DNA of 64,000 bases from Ecdyonurus torrentis (GCA_949318235.1 OX439137.1:3564456-3628455); one strand, 5' to 3'. Positions 22,804 through 34,157 are shown, numbered from the stretch's first letter. Translations and numbers: made by a program. The notes: generated by a model not told the origin, from the sequence alone.

Positions 22804-22919
22804 ATGTCGGGCAAAAAGTGTCACGTATCAGGATGTACCACCCTCAATGGATATAGACCTCTTGACGAAAAGAAGTATATATACCATTGTATTCCAGACA
22901 AACATAAATATGCACACAG
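22804..22919 (+). CDS. Kolobok transposase exon 1 (THAP domain N-terminal half)
   Basis: Starts at ATG 22804 and encodes 38 residues plus two bases: MSGKKCHVSGC and onward. Cys6 and Cys11 are the first zinc ligands of the C2CH THAP DNA-binding domain, which positions the transposase on its element ends. The exon ends CACAG|GTATTT, a normal donor; the intron runs 22920-24147 and the split codon is AG|G, Arg. The exon was too short to stand out as a frame on its own. A Met start with the family's MSGKKC-like opening supports this initiation site. Confidence 0.85.
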
Positions 22920-23115
22920 GTATTTAATATTTATTACATAATTATATTCAAGGAAACGACGTGCTATATTATAAATATAGCATTGCACATACGAATTTTT
23001 AAACTTGCTATTCATATGGACGGAAATTATACAAATTTATAAGATAACTTAATATTACATATTTATTTATTATACAAATATGTGAAAGTTTTGCTTGCGA
23101 TAAAATAAAATAATA

Positions 23116-24123
23116 AAAAAAACAATAAAACTAGGTGACAGAATTTATAATTATAAATAATTTATTTATAATTATGTAATGAGACAACAGCGCAGCACGT
23201 AAATAAGTCATAAATACTAATAATAATAAAAATGTGTGACTTATACATTGTTTAAAAAAAAAAATCATTGTTATTGTAATTTTTTCAGGAAAATAATTTT
23301 ATAATTTTTATTACTAAGATCCAGTTTTCAGAAAAATAAACATAAAAATGCAATAAAAATTATTATAAATTAAGAAATAATACTATAAAATAAATCGTAC
23401 ATCTATTCCATAAAATAAAGGTAATGGTCTACGGTGTGCACCACCTTGCATCAAGTCTACGGTGCGCACCACCTTATGAAAACTTATGTATACTTGATGC
23501 AAGGTGGTGCGCACCGTAGACCTGAGGCAAGATGGTGCTCACACTAGACCTGCGGTCGCGCGGGGCAAGTTGGGAAGGTGGTGCACACAGTAGACCTGCG
23601 GTATATTGGCTCCGCCTAGGTGGTGCGCACACGAGACCTCGTTATTAGTAGGCATTCATCACGGGCCAATTGTTTGGGAGGTGGTGCGCACCGTAGACCC
23701 AGTGGCGGCCCTATAGAGGGGGATGAGGGGACATTTCCCCCGGGCGCCGGGGTAAAAAGGGCGCCGGATTAATAAGTGTAATAATATTTTATTATAATAA
23801 TACCTATTATATATTGCTTTCTTCTATTTTTTTTTTTTTTTTTTTTTTTTTCATTTTGATGAATTTTTTTTTTATGGCCTTACTATTGAGGAACCGTTGA
23901 AAGGCCTTTTTTCTTTTAAGCAAAATCTAGTGCTTAATTACGCGCTTCTTCTTAGTCTTTACGGTTTTAATTTTGCGGTTTTAATCATGCTACATATTTA
24001 TGTGAAAAAAAAAAAAAATAATAATAATAATGACTTATTTACGTGCTGCGCTGTTGTCTCATTAAATAATTATAAATAAATTATTTAAAATTATAAATTC
24101 TGTCACCTAGTTTTATTGTTTTT
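23116..24123. mobile_element. Nested inverted-repeat element inside the transposase intron
   Basis: Arms 23116-23212 and 24030-24123 are about 95-base inverted repeats with the outer sequence ACAATAAAACTAGGTGACAG and the inner sequence GAGACAACAGCGCAGCACGT. No coding sequence lies between them. The right arm ends only about 25 bases before the splice acceptor. It is a fold-back or non-autonomous element inserted into the transposon, or an inverted duplication of intron sequence; target duplication could not be defined. Confidence 0.65.
23425..23705. repeat. GC-rich array of GTCTACGGTGCGCACCACC units
   Basis: About six degenerate units reading GGTGGTGCGCACCGTAGACC or its complement. The first two oppose the third, so 23427-23522 can fold into a long hairpin flanked by CTTGCATCAAG/CTTGATGCAAG. 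Spacers between later units are unrelated. The composition contrasts sharply with the AT-rich intron around it. Confidence 0.65.
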
Positions 24124-24147
24124 ACAATGTCTTTCATTTTTTTAAAG

Positions 24148-26383
24148 GTATGAAAAATGGTTTACGTTTGCACAAATCAAGTCAGACAAAATACCACAGA
24201 AATTATTCATCTGTTCGGCTCACTTTGAGCCAAGCTGCTATGAAGAGACCAGCTTGCGCCAAAACCAATTCAGCGTTTCTGGTGCATTTGGTTTAGAAGT
24301 GAGGCTGCGTTTGAAGTGTACCGCAATACCTACGCTACATCGGCCACATCCACCAGCAGAAGGTTCAAAGCTCGAGAATGAAGACCAACACACATCTTCA
24401 CAAAGCGTTGCAGCTTCTACAGACACGTTTCCTCTCTATAGCTTCGAGTGTAGTGAAAATAACCCACTCAATTTAAATGCCTCCAATATAACTAATACTG
24501 AGGCGACTCCTCCTCGTAAAATACAAAAATTAGTCGTCGAATCATCCCCTGTTCAATTTAGAGCAAGTTTATTTACCGCCTCTACACCAATGAAGAGGCC
24601 AGCAATATCTAACAATGAGTCGAGCAAAGCAACCAGAGAAATTGGGATACAGTGTGAAATTATAGGAACAGAGTCAGTAGAGCTGTCATCAAAAATAGAT
24701 GTAAATATTTCTTTAAATTCCACTAACAACTCAATAAATGACATAATTAGTGATAATATTACTCAGAATACCACTAATAATTCATTATCATCAGTAACAC
24801 AAAGTAATAATGATACCACAATGTGTTCAGAGTATGTACCAGAAGAGTCAGATGAAGAAAGTTCAGACTCTGATTCAGATAGCTCTATTTTAGAAGAATG
24901 TGAAAAATCAGAAGAAAAGAAATCAAGTCGAAAGGTTGGATTTTTACTTGTACAAAGTGAAAAACTGTTTGAACTCTTCCAAAAATGTAAATATTGTCAA
25001 TGTGAAAATACAGTGACACATCAGCTACGTGGTTCTTCAATAACAATAGAAACAGAATGTTCTCAATGTAATTTTAAATTCAATTGGAGGTCACAGAATT
25101 GCAAATCAAGAATAAATGAGGGGAATGTTGCTATAATTTCTGCTATTACTCTCTCTGGCTTATCTTATAGCGCGTTTTCTCGTTTTGCAAGAACCCTCGG
25201 AGTCCCCATACCTTCAAATAATACTTATTACAGGCTATGGCGAAAGTTTGTATCTCCAGTAATTCGCTGCAATTGGGTCAAGCAACGTCAAGACATAATA
25301 GATGAAGAGAACAAAGCAGCACTTATGGACCCTAAAGGAACGCAACTTTTAGCTGATGGGCAGTGGGACTCGCCGGGAAGAAATGCGTATACTCACACGT
25401 TCAGCTTGAAAAACCAGAGAAATGATAAAATCATTGATTTGACTGTTATGAAAAAAGACCCCCTGGACACTACATCCGGTGATTTAGAAACAAAATCTTG
25501 TAACACCACAGTGTCACGACTGAACTCTTCTTTGTTTAACCTCAAAACATTGTGCACAGACCGGCATTCGGGGGTTATTAAATTAATGAGAACTAAGTTT
25601 GGCCACGTGAACCATTCATATGACCTGTGGCATATTGCCAAAGGGCTGAGAAAAAAATTAACAGAGCTCGAAAAGAGAAGAAAATGTTACAACGTTTTAA
25701 GTGAATGGAAGCAGCCCATTATGAATCATTTATGGCACAGTGCTGCAACTTGTGGAGGAGATGGTACTCTCTTGATTGAAAAATTTACTTCAGTATTGTA
25801 TCACGTGCGTGGTATTCATGTATGGACTATTATTGGATCCGAATGCACGTGTGAGCACAATATAGAAGACGAGAAAGATGATGATATTGCGTACATGGAT
25901 GAGGATGAAGAAGTCTACATGGCTCTCGAGCAACTGATTATGGATGAACGGTTATTGAATGATCTCAGTCATGCAGGCTCAAATCTTCACACTGGGTCTG
26001 TCGAGTCGTACCACAGCCTTAGGATGATTTACTTACCAAAAAGACTCAGCTTTTCTCATGATGGTATGGTGGACAGGAGCATTCTCGCAGCCATGGACAA
26101 TAACCACAACGTTGGAAGAGAGATTATAAAAGAATGCATGGAGTATTCTAAAAAGACTCAAAGGTGGATTTGGCGACCTTTCTACACGGAGAAAAATGAT
26201 GAGTGGCGGCTGGAACTACAACGTCAGGTTGTACTTTTAGTTCCACCAGATCAACAGGACTTTGAGCCTGACATCACCCTGCTCTTTGGAACTAATGTCG
26301 TGCCTAAAACCAGCTGCAAGGTGCCCAAGCCACGAAGTGGAGAGGACATGCCACCAAAACGTCTCACCCGTTTCAGCTGCTAG
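24148..26383 (+). CDS. Kolobok THAP-domain transposase, main exon
   Basis: Joined to 22804-22919 it gives 783 residues. THAP domain: Cys61 and His64 complete C2CH, and AIPTLH (98-103) stands in for the AVPTIF box. Residues about 110-300 are Ser/Asn/Asp-rich and disordered. A zinc ribbon follows (Cys319, 322, 343, 346). The RNase H-like transposase core has Asp442 in ADGQWDSPG, Asp510 in CTDRHSG, a DLWHIAKG block, NHLWHSA, and Glu658 in TGSVESYHS followed by YLPKRLSF and LAAMDNNHN. These are the conserved blocks of Kolobok transposases, so DDE catalysis by cut-and-paste in the nucleus is expected. No internal stop or frameshift is seen. AATAAA occurs near 26500. The splice acceptor is TTTAAAG. 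Confidence 0.9.
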
Positions 26384-27128
26384 AGAATTGCGTGTTACGC
26401 AGGTAAAGAAATTTCCGTTATAAAAAATTATATTAAAAAAATACATATTATAATATAATAACTCTTATAATATTGTACTAATTTTTCATTATTTAATAAT
26501 AAATAAATCACGGCATTTAGCGCTAACGAAATTAAAAAGTTTTTGTATTAATTATTTACAGCGAACCGAGCTTTCGATGTCTCTCGGCATTCGGTCTTGA
26601 ACTCGCCGGTATGCAGTTTGCCATCCACCTCGGTCAAATCAGGGCCGCAAATCAGAGATTGAGAGGCGCGGCTTGACACCGCTCGCTTGGCTTCAAATGT
26701 TTTGTTTTCTGTATTGTCTTGCAAATATATAATAAATCCTTTTTTTTTTTTTTCAAGAACTATTATTTTGTTATTCATGTATATGTACCATGCATAATAA
26801 AATATACAAATTTAAAAAAAAGTAAATAATTTCTTGTATATTTTCTATTTTATTTTTTTGTTAAAAATATTTTATTATTGAAAGGAATTACGAGAGAGGT
26901 ATAACTTTTTATTGTAGTAAAATGTTTATTCATGCTTGCCGAGAGAGAGGAGCATAGCAGCGAGCAGCAAGCAGCAGCCAAGTTTCACGCGAGCCGATTA
27001 CTTTGAGAGAGCGAGAAAGAATGAATGATTGTTGCGCAGACTGGCTGCGCGCAAGCATAAAAAAATCGTCTGCTATATTATACACTGTTGCAACATCTCT
27101 TTTAGCACTCTTCATTTTAAAAAACAAA

Positions 27129-27251
27129 TTATTAAATTTAAATTATAAAGAAATTTCCTAGAATTTTTTAAATACTTTGTAAAATCATTAAATAAATATA
27201 AGATATCAATAATAGAAAAATATATCAAAATATATTGGTGAAATAACCGCT
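27129..27251 (-). repeat. Right terminal inverted repeat of the Kolobok element
   Basis: Inverted partner of 20750-20862, ending ...GGTGAAATAACCGCT next to the TTAA target duplication at 27252-27255. It contains an extra GATATATTTT unit absent from the left arm. Confidence 0.92.
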
Positions 27252-27543
27252 TTAAGGCAATATTTCTGCAATGAATCGTAAGAGTAAAAATTAAATCAAC
27301 TTAAAGGCTTGTTCAAAAAACTGTACCTTGTTTCCCCCAAATAATCTCATTTAAAAAGCATTAAGGTGATCGTCATTTTTACTTGTTTCATAGCACAAAA
27401 AAACAGAGCTTATACGTAAGCTTGTATAATGAATAGATGTTCAACAATGCCAATCAAAACAAATAATAAAAAATTTTCACTCCAATTGTTTTGTCTTTCA
27501 GTTTATATAAAGTTATGGATTATTTTGCACGAGATAAAAAATA

Positions 27544-27837
27544 CTATAGGATGGTTTCATTCATGTTAAAGTCGACGCCATAAGTGAGCGCTAAATAACA
27601 TGGACCTGAATAGAAAAATGACTCATTTTGCTGGTTTAAAAATATTTCGCAATATTTTTGAGAGCATTAATGCAGTTAACAGGTTGAATTAGTTTTTCAA
27701 GTATGCAAGAAAAATAATAATAACCAAATATAAATAGCTAATTTTCTAAAGAAAATAGCCAAATACTACGTTTGTCCGCAATGCTCAAGAAGAGCATCAA
27801 AAAGCATTCAGAATGACGTCATGCGCATACACCCTAT
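27544..27837 (+). mobile_element. MITE family A copy, near full length
   Basis: TATAGGATGG start and TACACCCTAT end, with TGACGTCATGCGC near the right end. Best example of the GTGAGCGCTAAATAACATGG subtype; lies about 290 bases outside the Kolobok right end. Confidence 0.8.
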
Positions 27838-27918
27838 TCTAGGCTAACGATTACCTACTGTAATTTACAGGATTTATATATAATGTACTTGTCATTTCTC
27901 TCGGTTGTTATCTTTTAA

Positions 27919-28253
27919 AGGAATAGACCAGAGGAAATCATAAGCATTTATATCACAAAACACTTGATGGGATTTACATAAATAACATTAGTTTGTCTCA
28001 AAACCCAACAGTAGCCCTGAAGCAGTGTTCATAAAATTCAATTTATGCAACTCGCACAACATTTTCTGACTAATTTTTGCATGTTTCTGACGTCATAAAC
28101 ATGAAATTTCACGCAAATTGCATACTTTACAGTTTTTTCACGCTCTCTCGTGGGGCTACATTAACATTCTGGTAAAAATTGTCGTCAGTTTTGAAGATCC
28201 CATTTCGTGTTTATTCACTAAAAAGTACATGTTGTTTTATGTGGTCTATGGCT
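27919..28253 (+). mobile_element. TTAA MITE family C, complete copy
   Basis: 335 bases flanked by TTAA (27915-27918, 28254-28257). Ends AGGAATAGACCAGAG and AGCCATAGACCACAT are imperfect inverted repeats. The interior has TTTCTGACGTCATAAACATG. It lies about 670 bases beyond the Kolobok right end. Confidence 0.85.
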
Positions 28254-28790
28254 TTAAGTGTCATAGAATAAATCATATTGCGCCAAAATAAAAGACAAAA
28301 AAATATTTAAATTCCCGGATTGTATATATTTAGTCTCGCGATAGATTGAATTAAACTTTCGTCAAAATTAGCAAACTGCGACTAAAATAAAACGTGTATA
28401 TCACGAGTGTTGTCAAAATCTTATATATTCAACCTTGAAAAAAATATTAAGGACGTATTCAAAAATTCAAATTTTATACCTTTTAAGTTTTTGTCCCTTT
28501 TCGACCCTATATAATACTAACGTCATCAAAATAATATATTATAATATCTAACTCTAAGATATGAAGAACTCATGTTTTGTTATGTTTTAAATGTAGGTCA
28601 GTTGAGCTCTAGTAGTGTCTTATCATTTAAGTTAAAGTATATTTTTATGTTAAGTTATTTTTCAGATATCTTATTTAATACAAGAATAATTTTTTTATTT
28701 AATATATTTGTAAGAACGGTAAAACAATATAATGTATCATGTTTGTAGCTTTAAGGTGTTGAAGGGGTTTCATTTTTTTTATCTTATATT

Positions 28791-28972
28791 CAGGGTCAGA
28801 CTGGCAATCAAGGGGCCTCGTCCGCAAAAGGGGTGTAACACCCTCTTTAGGGGCCACAAAGGGGGCGTAACACCCTAGTTACGCCCCTTTTTTGGGCCTT
28901 AGGGGCCTCCAAACAGGGGGGGGGGGCCACGTCCGCAATTGCGGACTTGCTCTTATGGCCAGTCCGAGCCTG
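28791..28972. mobile_element. GC-rich hAT MITE
   Basis: A 182-base element with ends CAGGGTCAGACTGGC / GCCAGTCCGAGCCTG, flanked by perfect CTTATATT duplications (28783-28790, 28973-28980). The interior has GGGGCC and GTAACACCC repeats. Confidence 0.85.
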
Positions 28973-29233
28973 CTTATATTTATTAATACGATATTTTCAA
29001 AACGAATAGACAAATTAATTAATTTTATATAAGTCTCAATGTGTATTTCATTTCAATGTGGAATTTTTAAATACTTTTTTTCTTTCCCATTATTCTTTTC
29101 ATTTTTTTTTCATTTTTTTTTTCATTTTATTCTTCCTTTTTTCTTTTCTTTTTTTTTTCTTTTTTTTTTTTGGTCCTTGGAATAATTTTTAAATAATGTT
29201 TGAATTTATTAAGTAAATATCTCACGTCATCAA

Positions 29234-29234
<1 letters not shown>

Positions 29235-29275
<41 letters not shown>
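29235..29275. repeat. Poly-A run, 41 bases
   Basis: Uninterrupted A homopolymer preceded by a T-rich stretch (29078-29172). No retroposon body recognised. Confidence 0.9.
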
Positions 29276-29277
<2 letters not shown>

Positions 29278-30271
29278 AACATGCTTTTTTTTTTTTTTAA
29301 AACGTTTGCATTATTTTTTGGTTTTCATAACAATTGTACTGAACGCATGACGAGCACATACAAAAAGTAAACAAACAACAATTTTAGTATTATTTATTGA
29401 TGACGTCATAGTTTTACTTTTCTCATGTATTCAAAATGATTTTTAAGGATTGTAAAAAGAAAGAGATTTTTTTATATATATAATTTGCTTATATTTTTAT
29501 GTAAATTCCAAATATAATAATATAATCAGAATGAATAATGGCTGTATTATATTTACCTCATTTCTATTGTGTACAGAGTATATTATTGGTTATAATAAAA
29601 AGCAACAACTAATGTGTCAATGCTGATTTCAATCACATCCATCTCCTAACTGTGCGCATGCATATACAGTAGAAACGGAAACGAATGTAATCGAAATCGC
29701 TTTAAAGGCTTTTACTACTTTATTCGTTTTTTTTTTTTTTTTTTTTGTAAGTTAGCATAGCTTATTGTCAGCAAACCCAAATCCTAACCTCCTCTAAATT
29801 ACACTAAAAGAGTAGAATTGTTTTACTTTAATAGTATCAATTATACTATAAATAAATGAACAATCGTCTTTATTAAAAAAAAAAAAAAAAAAAAGGAAAA
29901 AAATACAAATTTTTGAAAGAGCTCTGTGTTGCTCGAATCTACTAAAACGTGGAGCAAAAATTAAATAAATAATAATAATCAAAATATGGCATACATCATA
30001 AAGAAAATAAAATGTTCAGACTAATTAACAAATTAATTAATTAAATAAAATGATATTACAGAATTGTAATGTTACCTCAGATGATAACCCAAAATTTGGG
30101 TAGTAAATACAAAATATTTTTACTTTATTCATTTCTTTCTCCTGCGATCAAATACAAAAAAAATATGTACAAACATTTAGTAAGTAAAATTTTAATCATT
30201 ATTATATTATTATTTGGTAAACAATTAACAAAACTTTAAATTATATGTGATCAAATATTTTTCTCGCTTAA

Positions 30272-30670
30272 ATCCCTTGTAAACTTACTTTTTTATCTTT
30301 TAGAATACTAGATTGATAATTACCATACCTTATTATCCATGGATTAGACAACAACAAATTGATTTTGTATTTATTTTTGTTTACTTTTCTTTTTGCGGTT
30401 ACATCACGTATCTGACGTCACAATGTACCGATGGGGCCGTGATAAGGGTAAAGAACTTTAGGGAGGGGCTAAAAATTATCACGTGACCAGAGCGGTGACT
30501 GTGATTGGCGGTGGTTCATTGTGACCTCAGATACGTGATATAACCGCAAAAAGTAAAATAAACGAAAATAAATACAAAATCAACGTGATGTTGTCTAATT
30601 CATAGATATTAAGGTATGGTAATTATCAATCTAGTATTCTAAATGATAAAAAAGTAAGTTGACAAGGGCT
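30272..30670. mobile_element. TTAA-flanked palindromic MITE (family N)
   Basis: 399 bases flanked by TTAA (30268-30271, 30671-30674). Ends ATCCCTTGTAAACTTAC and AGCCCTTGTCAACTTAC pair, and the arms continue over about 150 bases (AATACTAGATTGATAATTAC, TTTTTGCGGTTA). The centre contains GACGTCACAATG and ATCACGTGACC. Confidence 0.85.
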
Positions 30671-31074
30671 TTAACAAGTTATAAATATACGTTTATAAAA
30701 TATGATAGTTTAAAAATATGATTGACATTCAAGACATGTAAAAAAAAAGTATGATAAATTTGAGTATTCTAATGACAATAATGTCTGGCTTCTATAGTCC
30801 CTACCTTTATCTTTGTGTATGTGACGATTTGTGTGGGGGTTATGTATGAGTTATTGAGAGATATAGAGAAAGAAAGAGGTGCCCTCTGTATATCAAAGGT
30901 AGGTCACACGAGTCATCACAGATATGAATGATACATTGACATCTTACTATAAATATAATATAGACATAAAAAATTGTATTTTTTTATAGTCTGTCGTCAA
31001 ATTATAAACTTTATAAAAAAAATGTACAAAAAAATAATAACTACGTATACTACCTCAATGCAGCATAATAATAT

Positions 31075-31555
31075 ATCGTATCGTATCGTATCGTATCGTA
31101 TCGTATCGTATCGTATCGTATCGTATCGTATCGTATCGTATCGTATCGTATCATATCATATCATACACGGAAAACATAAATTTAATAAATTATTCAGATA
31201 CATATCAATAACTCTTTAGTACTAAACAATAACTCTCTTGCAAAAAGTTTAAAGAGTAACTCATTAGTACAAACGTAATTTCTTTAGTGGTAAATAGTTA
31301 ACTCTTTAGATTCTAAAAAGTTTAGTATGTATCTAAAGAATTTATTATGAAAAAAGTCTAAATATAGTAACTCTTTAGATAATTTTTTCCGTGTATCATA
31401 TCATATCATATCATATCATATCATATCATATCATATCATATCATATCATATCATATCATATCATATCATATCATATCATATCATATCATATCGTATCGTA
31501 TCGTATCGTATCGTATCGTATCGTATCGTATCGTATCGTATCGTATCATATCGTA
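31075..31555. repeat. TATCG/TATCA pentanucleotide array split by a MITE
   Basis: TATCG units (31075-31150), then TATCA units up to the MITE at 31166, TATCA units again from 31394 to about 31490, then TATCG units to about 31555. The block order is mirror-symmetrical around the insertion. Confidence 0.92.
31166..31393 (+). mobile_element. CACGG-ended MITE (family B), copy 2
   Basis: Same element, inserted into a TATCR pentanucleotide array and flanked by TA/TA. Ends CACGGAAAA and TTTTTTCCGTG are intact. Confidence 0.8.
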
Positions 31556-32085
31556 ACATATTGATATATTTTTATTTATAGTAAATATAATACATAAAAT
31601 TTATTTATCATATCATCATAATTTATGCTATATTTTGTAATAATTTTACAACAAAAAGGAACAAAATTTTACAAAAACTTGACTTATATAATTGAACACG
31701 TAAAACTACATAAAGCAAATAAATTTTAGAAAAATTAATATTATAAAACTTAATAATTATAGCAACAATAAACATAATAAATGACGGTGCATTGTAACAT
31801 CAATTTACGAAAAAAAAAAGAGATTTGTTTCACCCAAAAGATATTTGCTTATTTTTAATATTACTAAAACTGAGAAAATCTCAAATTTTTGTGTGTTTAC
31901 TTATATTTGAGTTGAGCAAAAAAAATTATAATTGCTAACTTTTCATTAATTAGAAGTCACGTTTGTTGTGAATTAGATGAAAAAATAGGGTTCGGGGTTT
32001 TCCCTTTAAAATTATAAAAATTAAACTATTTTGAATCCACCCTTATTTCTCAATTTTCATATATTACATCAAATTTTATGATATA

Positions 32086-32397
32086 TAGGGTGTTTGCATG
32101 CATTCATATTAAGTCGACGCTAAGTTGGATCACTCAATAACATGGGTGGCATAGGAAAATAACTCATTTTGCCAGTTTAAAAACACTATACAATTTTTTT
32201 TTGAGAGCATTGATGTTAATTATTTCAAAATTGAAATAGTATCTCAAGAATGTGAGAAAAATAACAATAACACAAAATTAACTGATTTCCCAAAGAAAAT
32301 TGCAAAAACTACGTTTTGTCCTATGCTGGGCAATGTTATTCACTACTCCAGTATGGCCTCCAAGCGCATTAAATATGACGTCATGCGGATACACCAT
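32086..32397 (+). mobile_element. MITE family A copy
   Basis: TATAGGGTGTTTGCATGCAT start, CTCCAGTATGGCCTCCAAGC and ATGACGTCATGCGGATACAC near the end. Confidence 0.75.
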
Positions 32398-32976
32398 ATA
32401 TGATTTATTAAAGTTTCAAATTATTTATTTATCTTATAATTGTCAAAAATATAAATGTAAGCATAAAAAATTATCGTGTATGTTTTTCACAAGTAATTGG
32501 CTATGCTGTAAGTGGTTTAATATAAAATTTAAAAAATAAAAAATAATATAATATTTAAAATGTACTTCCTCAAAAAATACCAAGTATCATTTTTATATGT
32601 ATATCAATAATAATATAATCCTTATTGACTTTTATTATAGATTAATAAAATCTGGACATGACAGTGTCTGTTGTGTTACAGACAATGGTGTAGGGGGAGG
32701 GGGTTGTGTCGTGAACAGAATGTCGAAGGGTGGAGGGGGGGGGGTATATAGGTTACTGATCGACTATCCATGCGAAAAAACAATGCAATATTATTATATT
32801 TCTTTTTATTAACTTTATACCATATGGACAAAAATAATGCATAATAAGTTAAAGTATATGATTTAAGGAAAAAATTATTTACAATAGCATCATTGTAATA
32901 TTGAACAATATAGTGTACAGCATAATATTATACCTTGTATACACGGAAATAATAAATTGTATAATTAAAGCTGGAT

Positions 32977-33426
32977 TTATTATTATTATTATTTTGTTCT
33001 TTTCTTTCTTCTTGTGTAACACCAACACCGGAATCCTACTTGATTCAAGGTGAAGGTGAGAATAATCCAGTACCAATTATATCAGAAACTGCAAATGGTA
33101 TACAGAGGGGTCACAAACTAAGCACTTTGCGCACGATGTTAGCTGTGCCAAGAACTGCAGCTGTCTGCATGACACGTAAATGCCTGTGCTCGAGGCTTAA
33201 CTTTTCTAATGCTTTTAACCAATCTTTGCTAACCAGACCATTCACAGAAATCACAACAGGGACAATTTCAACACTTCTCAGCCGATACATATCCTTCAAC
33301 TCAATGGAAAGCGGCTGATACTTCCTCTTCTTCTCAGCAACTGTAGTAACTACATGGCTGTCCAGAGGAACAGCAACATCAATGATTATCTCTGTTTGAG
33401 CTTGTCTGTCAAACAGAACCATATTG
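32977..33426 (-). mobile_element. 3' fragment of a non-LTR retrotransposon (R2/Dong-like C-terminus)
   Basis: Minus-strand frame 33111-33422 encodes the C-terminal tail seen in many restriction-like-endonuclease LINEs: IDVAVPLDSHV, EKKRKYQPLSIELKDMYRL, VEIVPVVIS and AVLGTANIVRKVLS, ending in a stop at 33111. It is 5'-truncated; reverse transcriptase and most of the endonuclease are absent. A 3' UTR of about 110 bases leads to a TAA-repeat tail (32977-32994). Dong-type LINEs are known to target TAA repeats, which fits but does not prove the clade. A SINE lies immediately upstream. Confidence 0.75.
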
Positions 33427-33445
33427 TATTATATTGTACTACACC

Positions 33446-33793
33446 CATCCCGCAGTCCCAGTCAAGAAATTGGCTTATTGACAGGTAAGGACTTTCCAAT
33501 TAAAGTAAAAGCATACACGGGTTGGCCACGGCCTTAAGTACACATCCCGGCATTTGCCAGCATGACAGCCTAGAGAAACAGTGAAAACATATAGCCAGGC
33601 TGGTCGGTGCAATCACATCAATCATGCACCTCCCGAATGCTGTGCGTCGTCATGGAATGCATGTTAACATGCATCGTGCAACGCGTTGTGCTCTCACACT
33701 TCACGTACGCACCCAGCAGTGGCTCAAACCTATACTCGGTGAGGAGTACAGAGTTGCGAGTCAGCTGCCTTCACCACTCGGCCATACCAGCTC
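33446..33793 (-). mobile_element. tRNA-derived SINE, copy 1
   Basis: Read on the minus strand it opens with a tRNA-like head: TGGCCGAGTGGTGAAGGC (box A, near 33772-33784) and GGTTTGAGCCACTGC (box B, 33716-33730), the promoter boxes used by RNA polymerase III in a Ser/Leu-type tRNA. A unique body follows that is shared with the copy at 35937-36315 at high identity. Confidence 0.75.
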
Positions 33794-34157
33794 GGTATAA
33801 CATAACGCTATAGCTTGGTAATTTTTAATTTTATGCATTATCTTATGTCTGTTCACAATGACACGTCTATTCACATAATAACTTTCACTTTGGTAAGCAA
33901 CGTTAGTCAACTTACCAAAAAATTTGTCATTTTTTTTTTTTTTTTTTTTTTTTTTTGCCAGTTTTAAATTTACCAAAAACTAGAAATTTCACAAATTTAG
34001 TGGCTCAGGTTATCATAATAAGTTACTGAGTTTTGCTAAGTTTTTTTAGGGTTACCATAAAAAAATACAATTTTTTTTGTTTAATTTTTATCAGACCAAA
34101 TAGGAAAAGGATTTGCAGTTCACGTAACACTCTAAATAACATCGGATTGTTTGTATC

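Larger units (their letters stand above)
22920..24147 (+). other. Transposase intron carrying nested palindrome and GC-rich repeats
   Basis: A 1.2-kb intron splitting the THAP domain. It contains an inverted-repeat element (23116-24123), a cluster of GTCTACGGTGCGCACCACC-like repeats (23425-23705) and a GC-rich patch (23700-23770) beginning CAGTGGCGGCCCTA, which resembles a hAT-type terminus. No coding sequence is apparent. Confidence 0.7.
20750..27251 (+). mobile_element. Complete Kolobok-type DNA transposon with THAP transposase and P2X7-C-like gene
   Basis: A 6502-bp element flanked by identical TTAA at 20746-20749 and 27252-27255. Its ends are terminal inverted repeats starting AGCGGTTATTTCACC. 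The left arm runs to about 20862; the right arm from about 27129 is about 10 bases longer because ATATATTTT is duplicated. TTAA target duplication plus the transposase motifs place it in the Kolobok superfamily (piggyBac also uses TTAA but its transposase differs). Two genes diverge from a central promoter. Just inside each end is a GC-rich block (20880-21020 and 26935-27060). The element sits in the intron between cyc exons 2 and 3. Near-identical arms and an intact long reading frame suggest recent activity. Confidence 0.9.

Noticed and set aside
24238..24744. Minus-strand frames within the transposase
   Set aside because: Antisense shadows of the THAP transposase coding exon.
20746..27255. 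piggyBac assignment from TTAA flanks
   Set aside because: The transposase has a THAP domain and the DGQWDSPG / TDRH / SVESYHS blocks of Kolobok, not piggyBac motifs, and the inverted ends are long.
31075..31555. CRISPR-like array
   Set aside because: A plain pentanucleotide satellite with no spacers, interrupted by a transposon, in a eukaryotic intron.
33040..33318. Plus-strand 92-codon open frame
   Set aside because: Shadow of the LINE protein fragment on the minus strand, which has clear family motifs.
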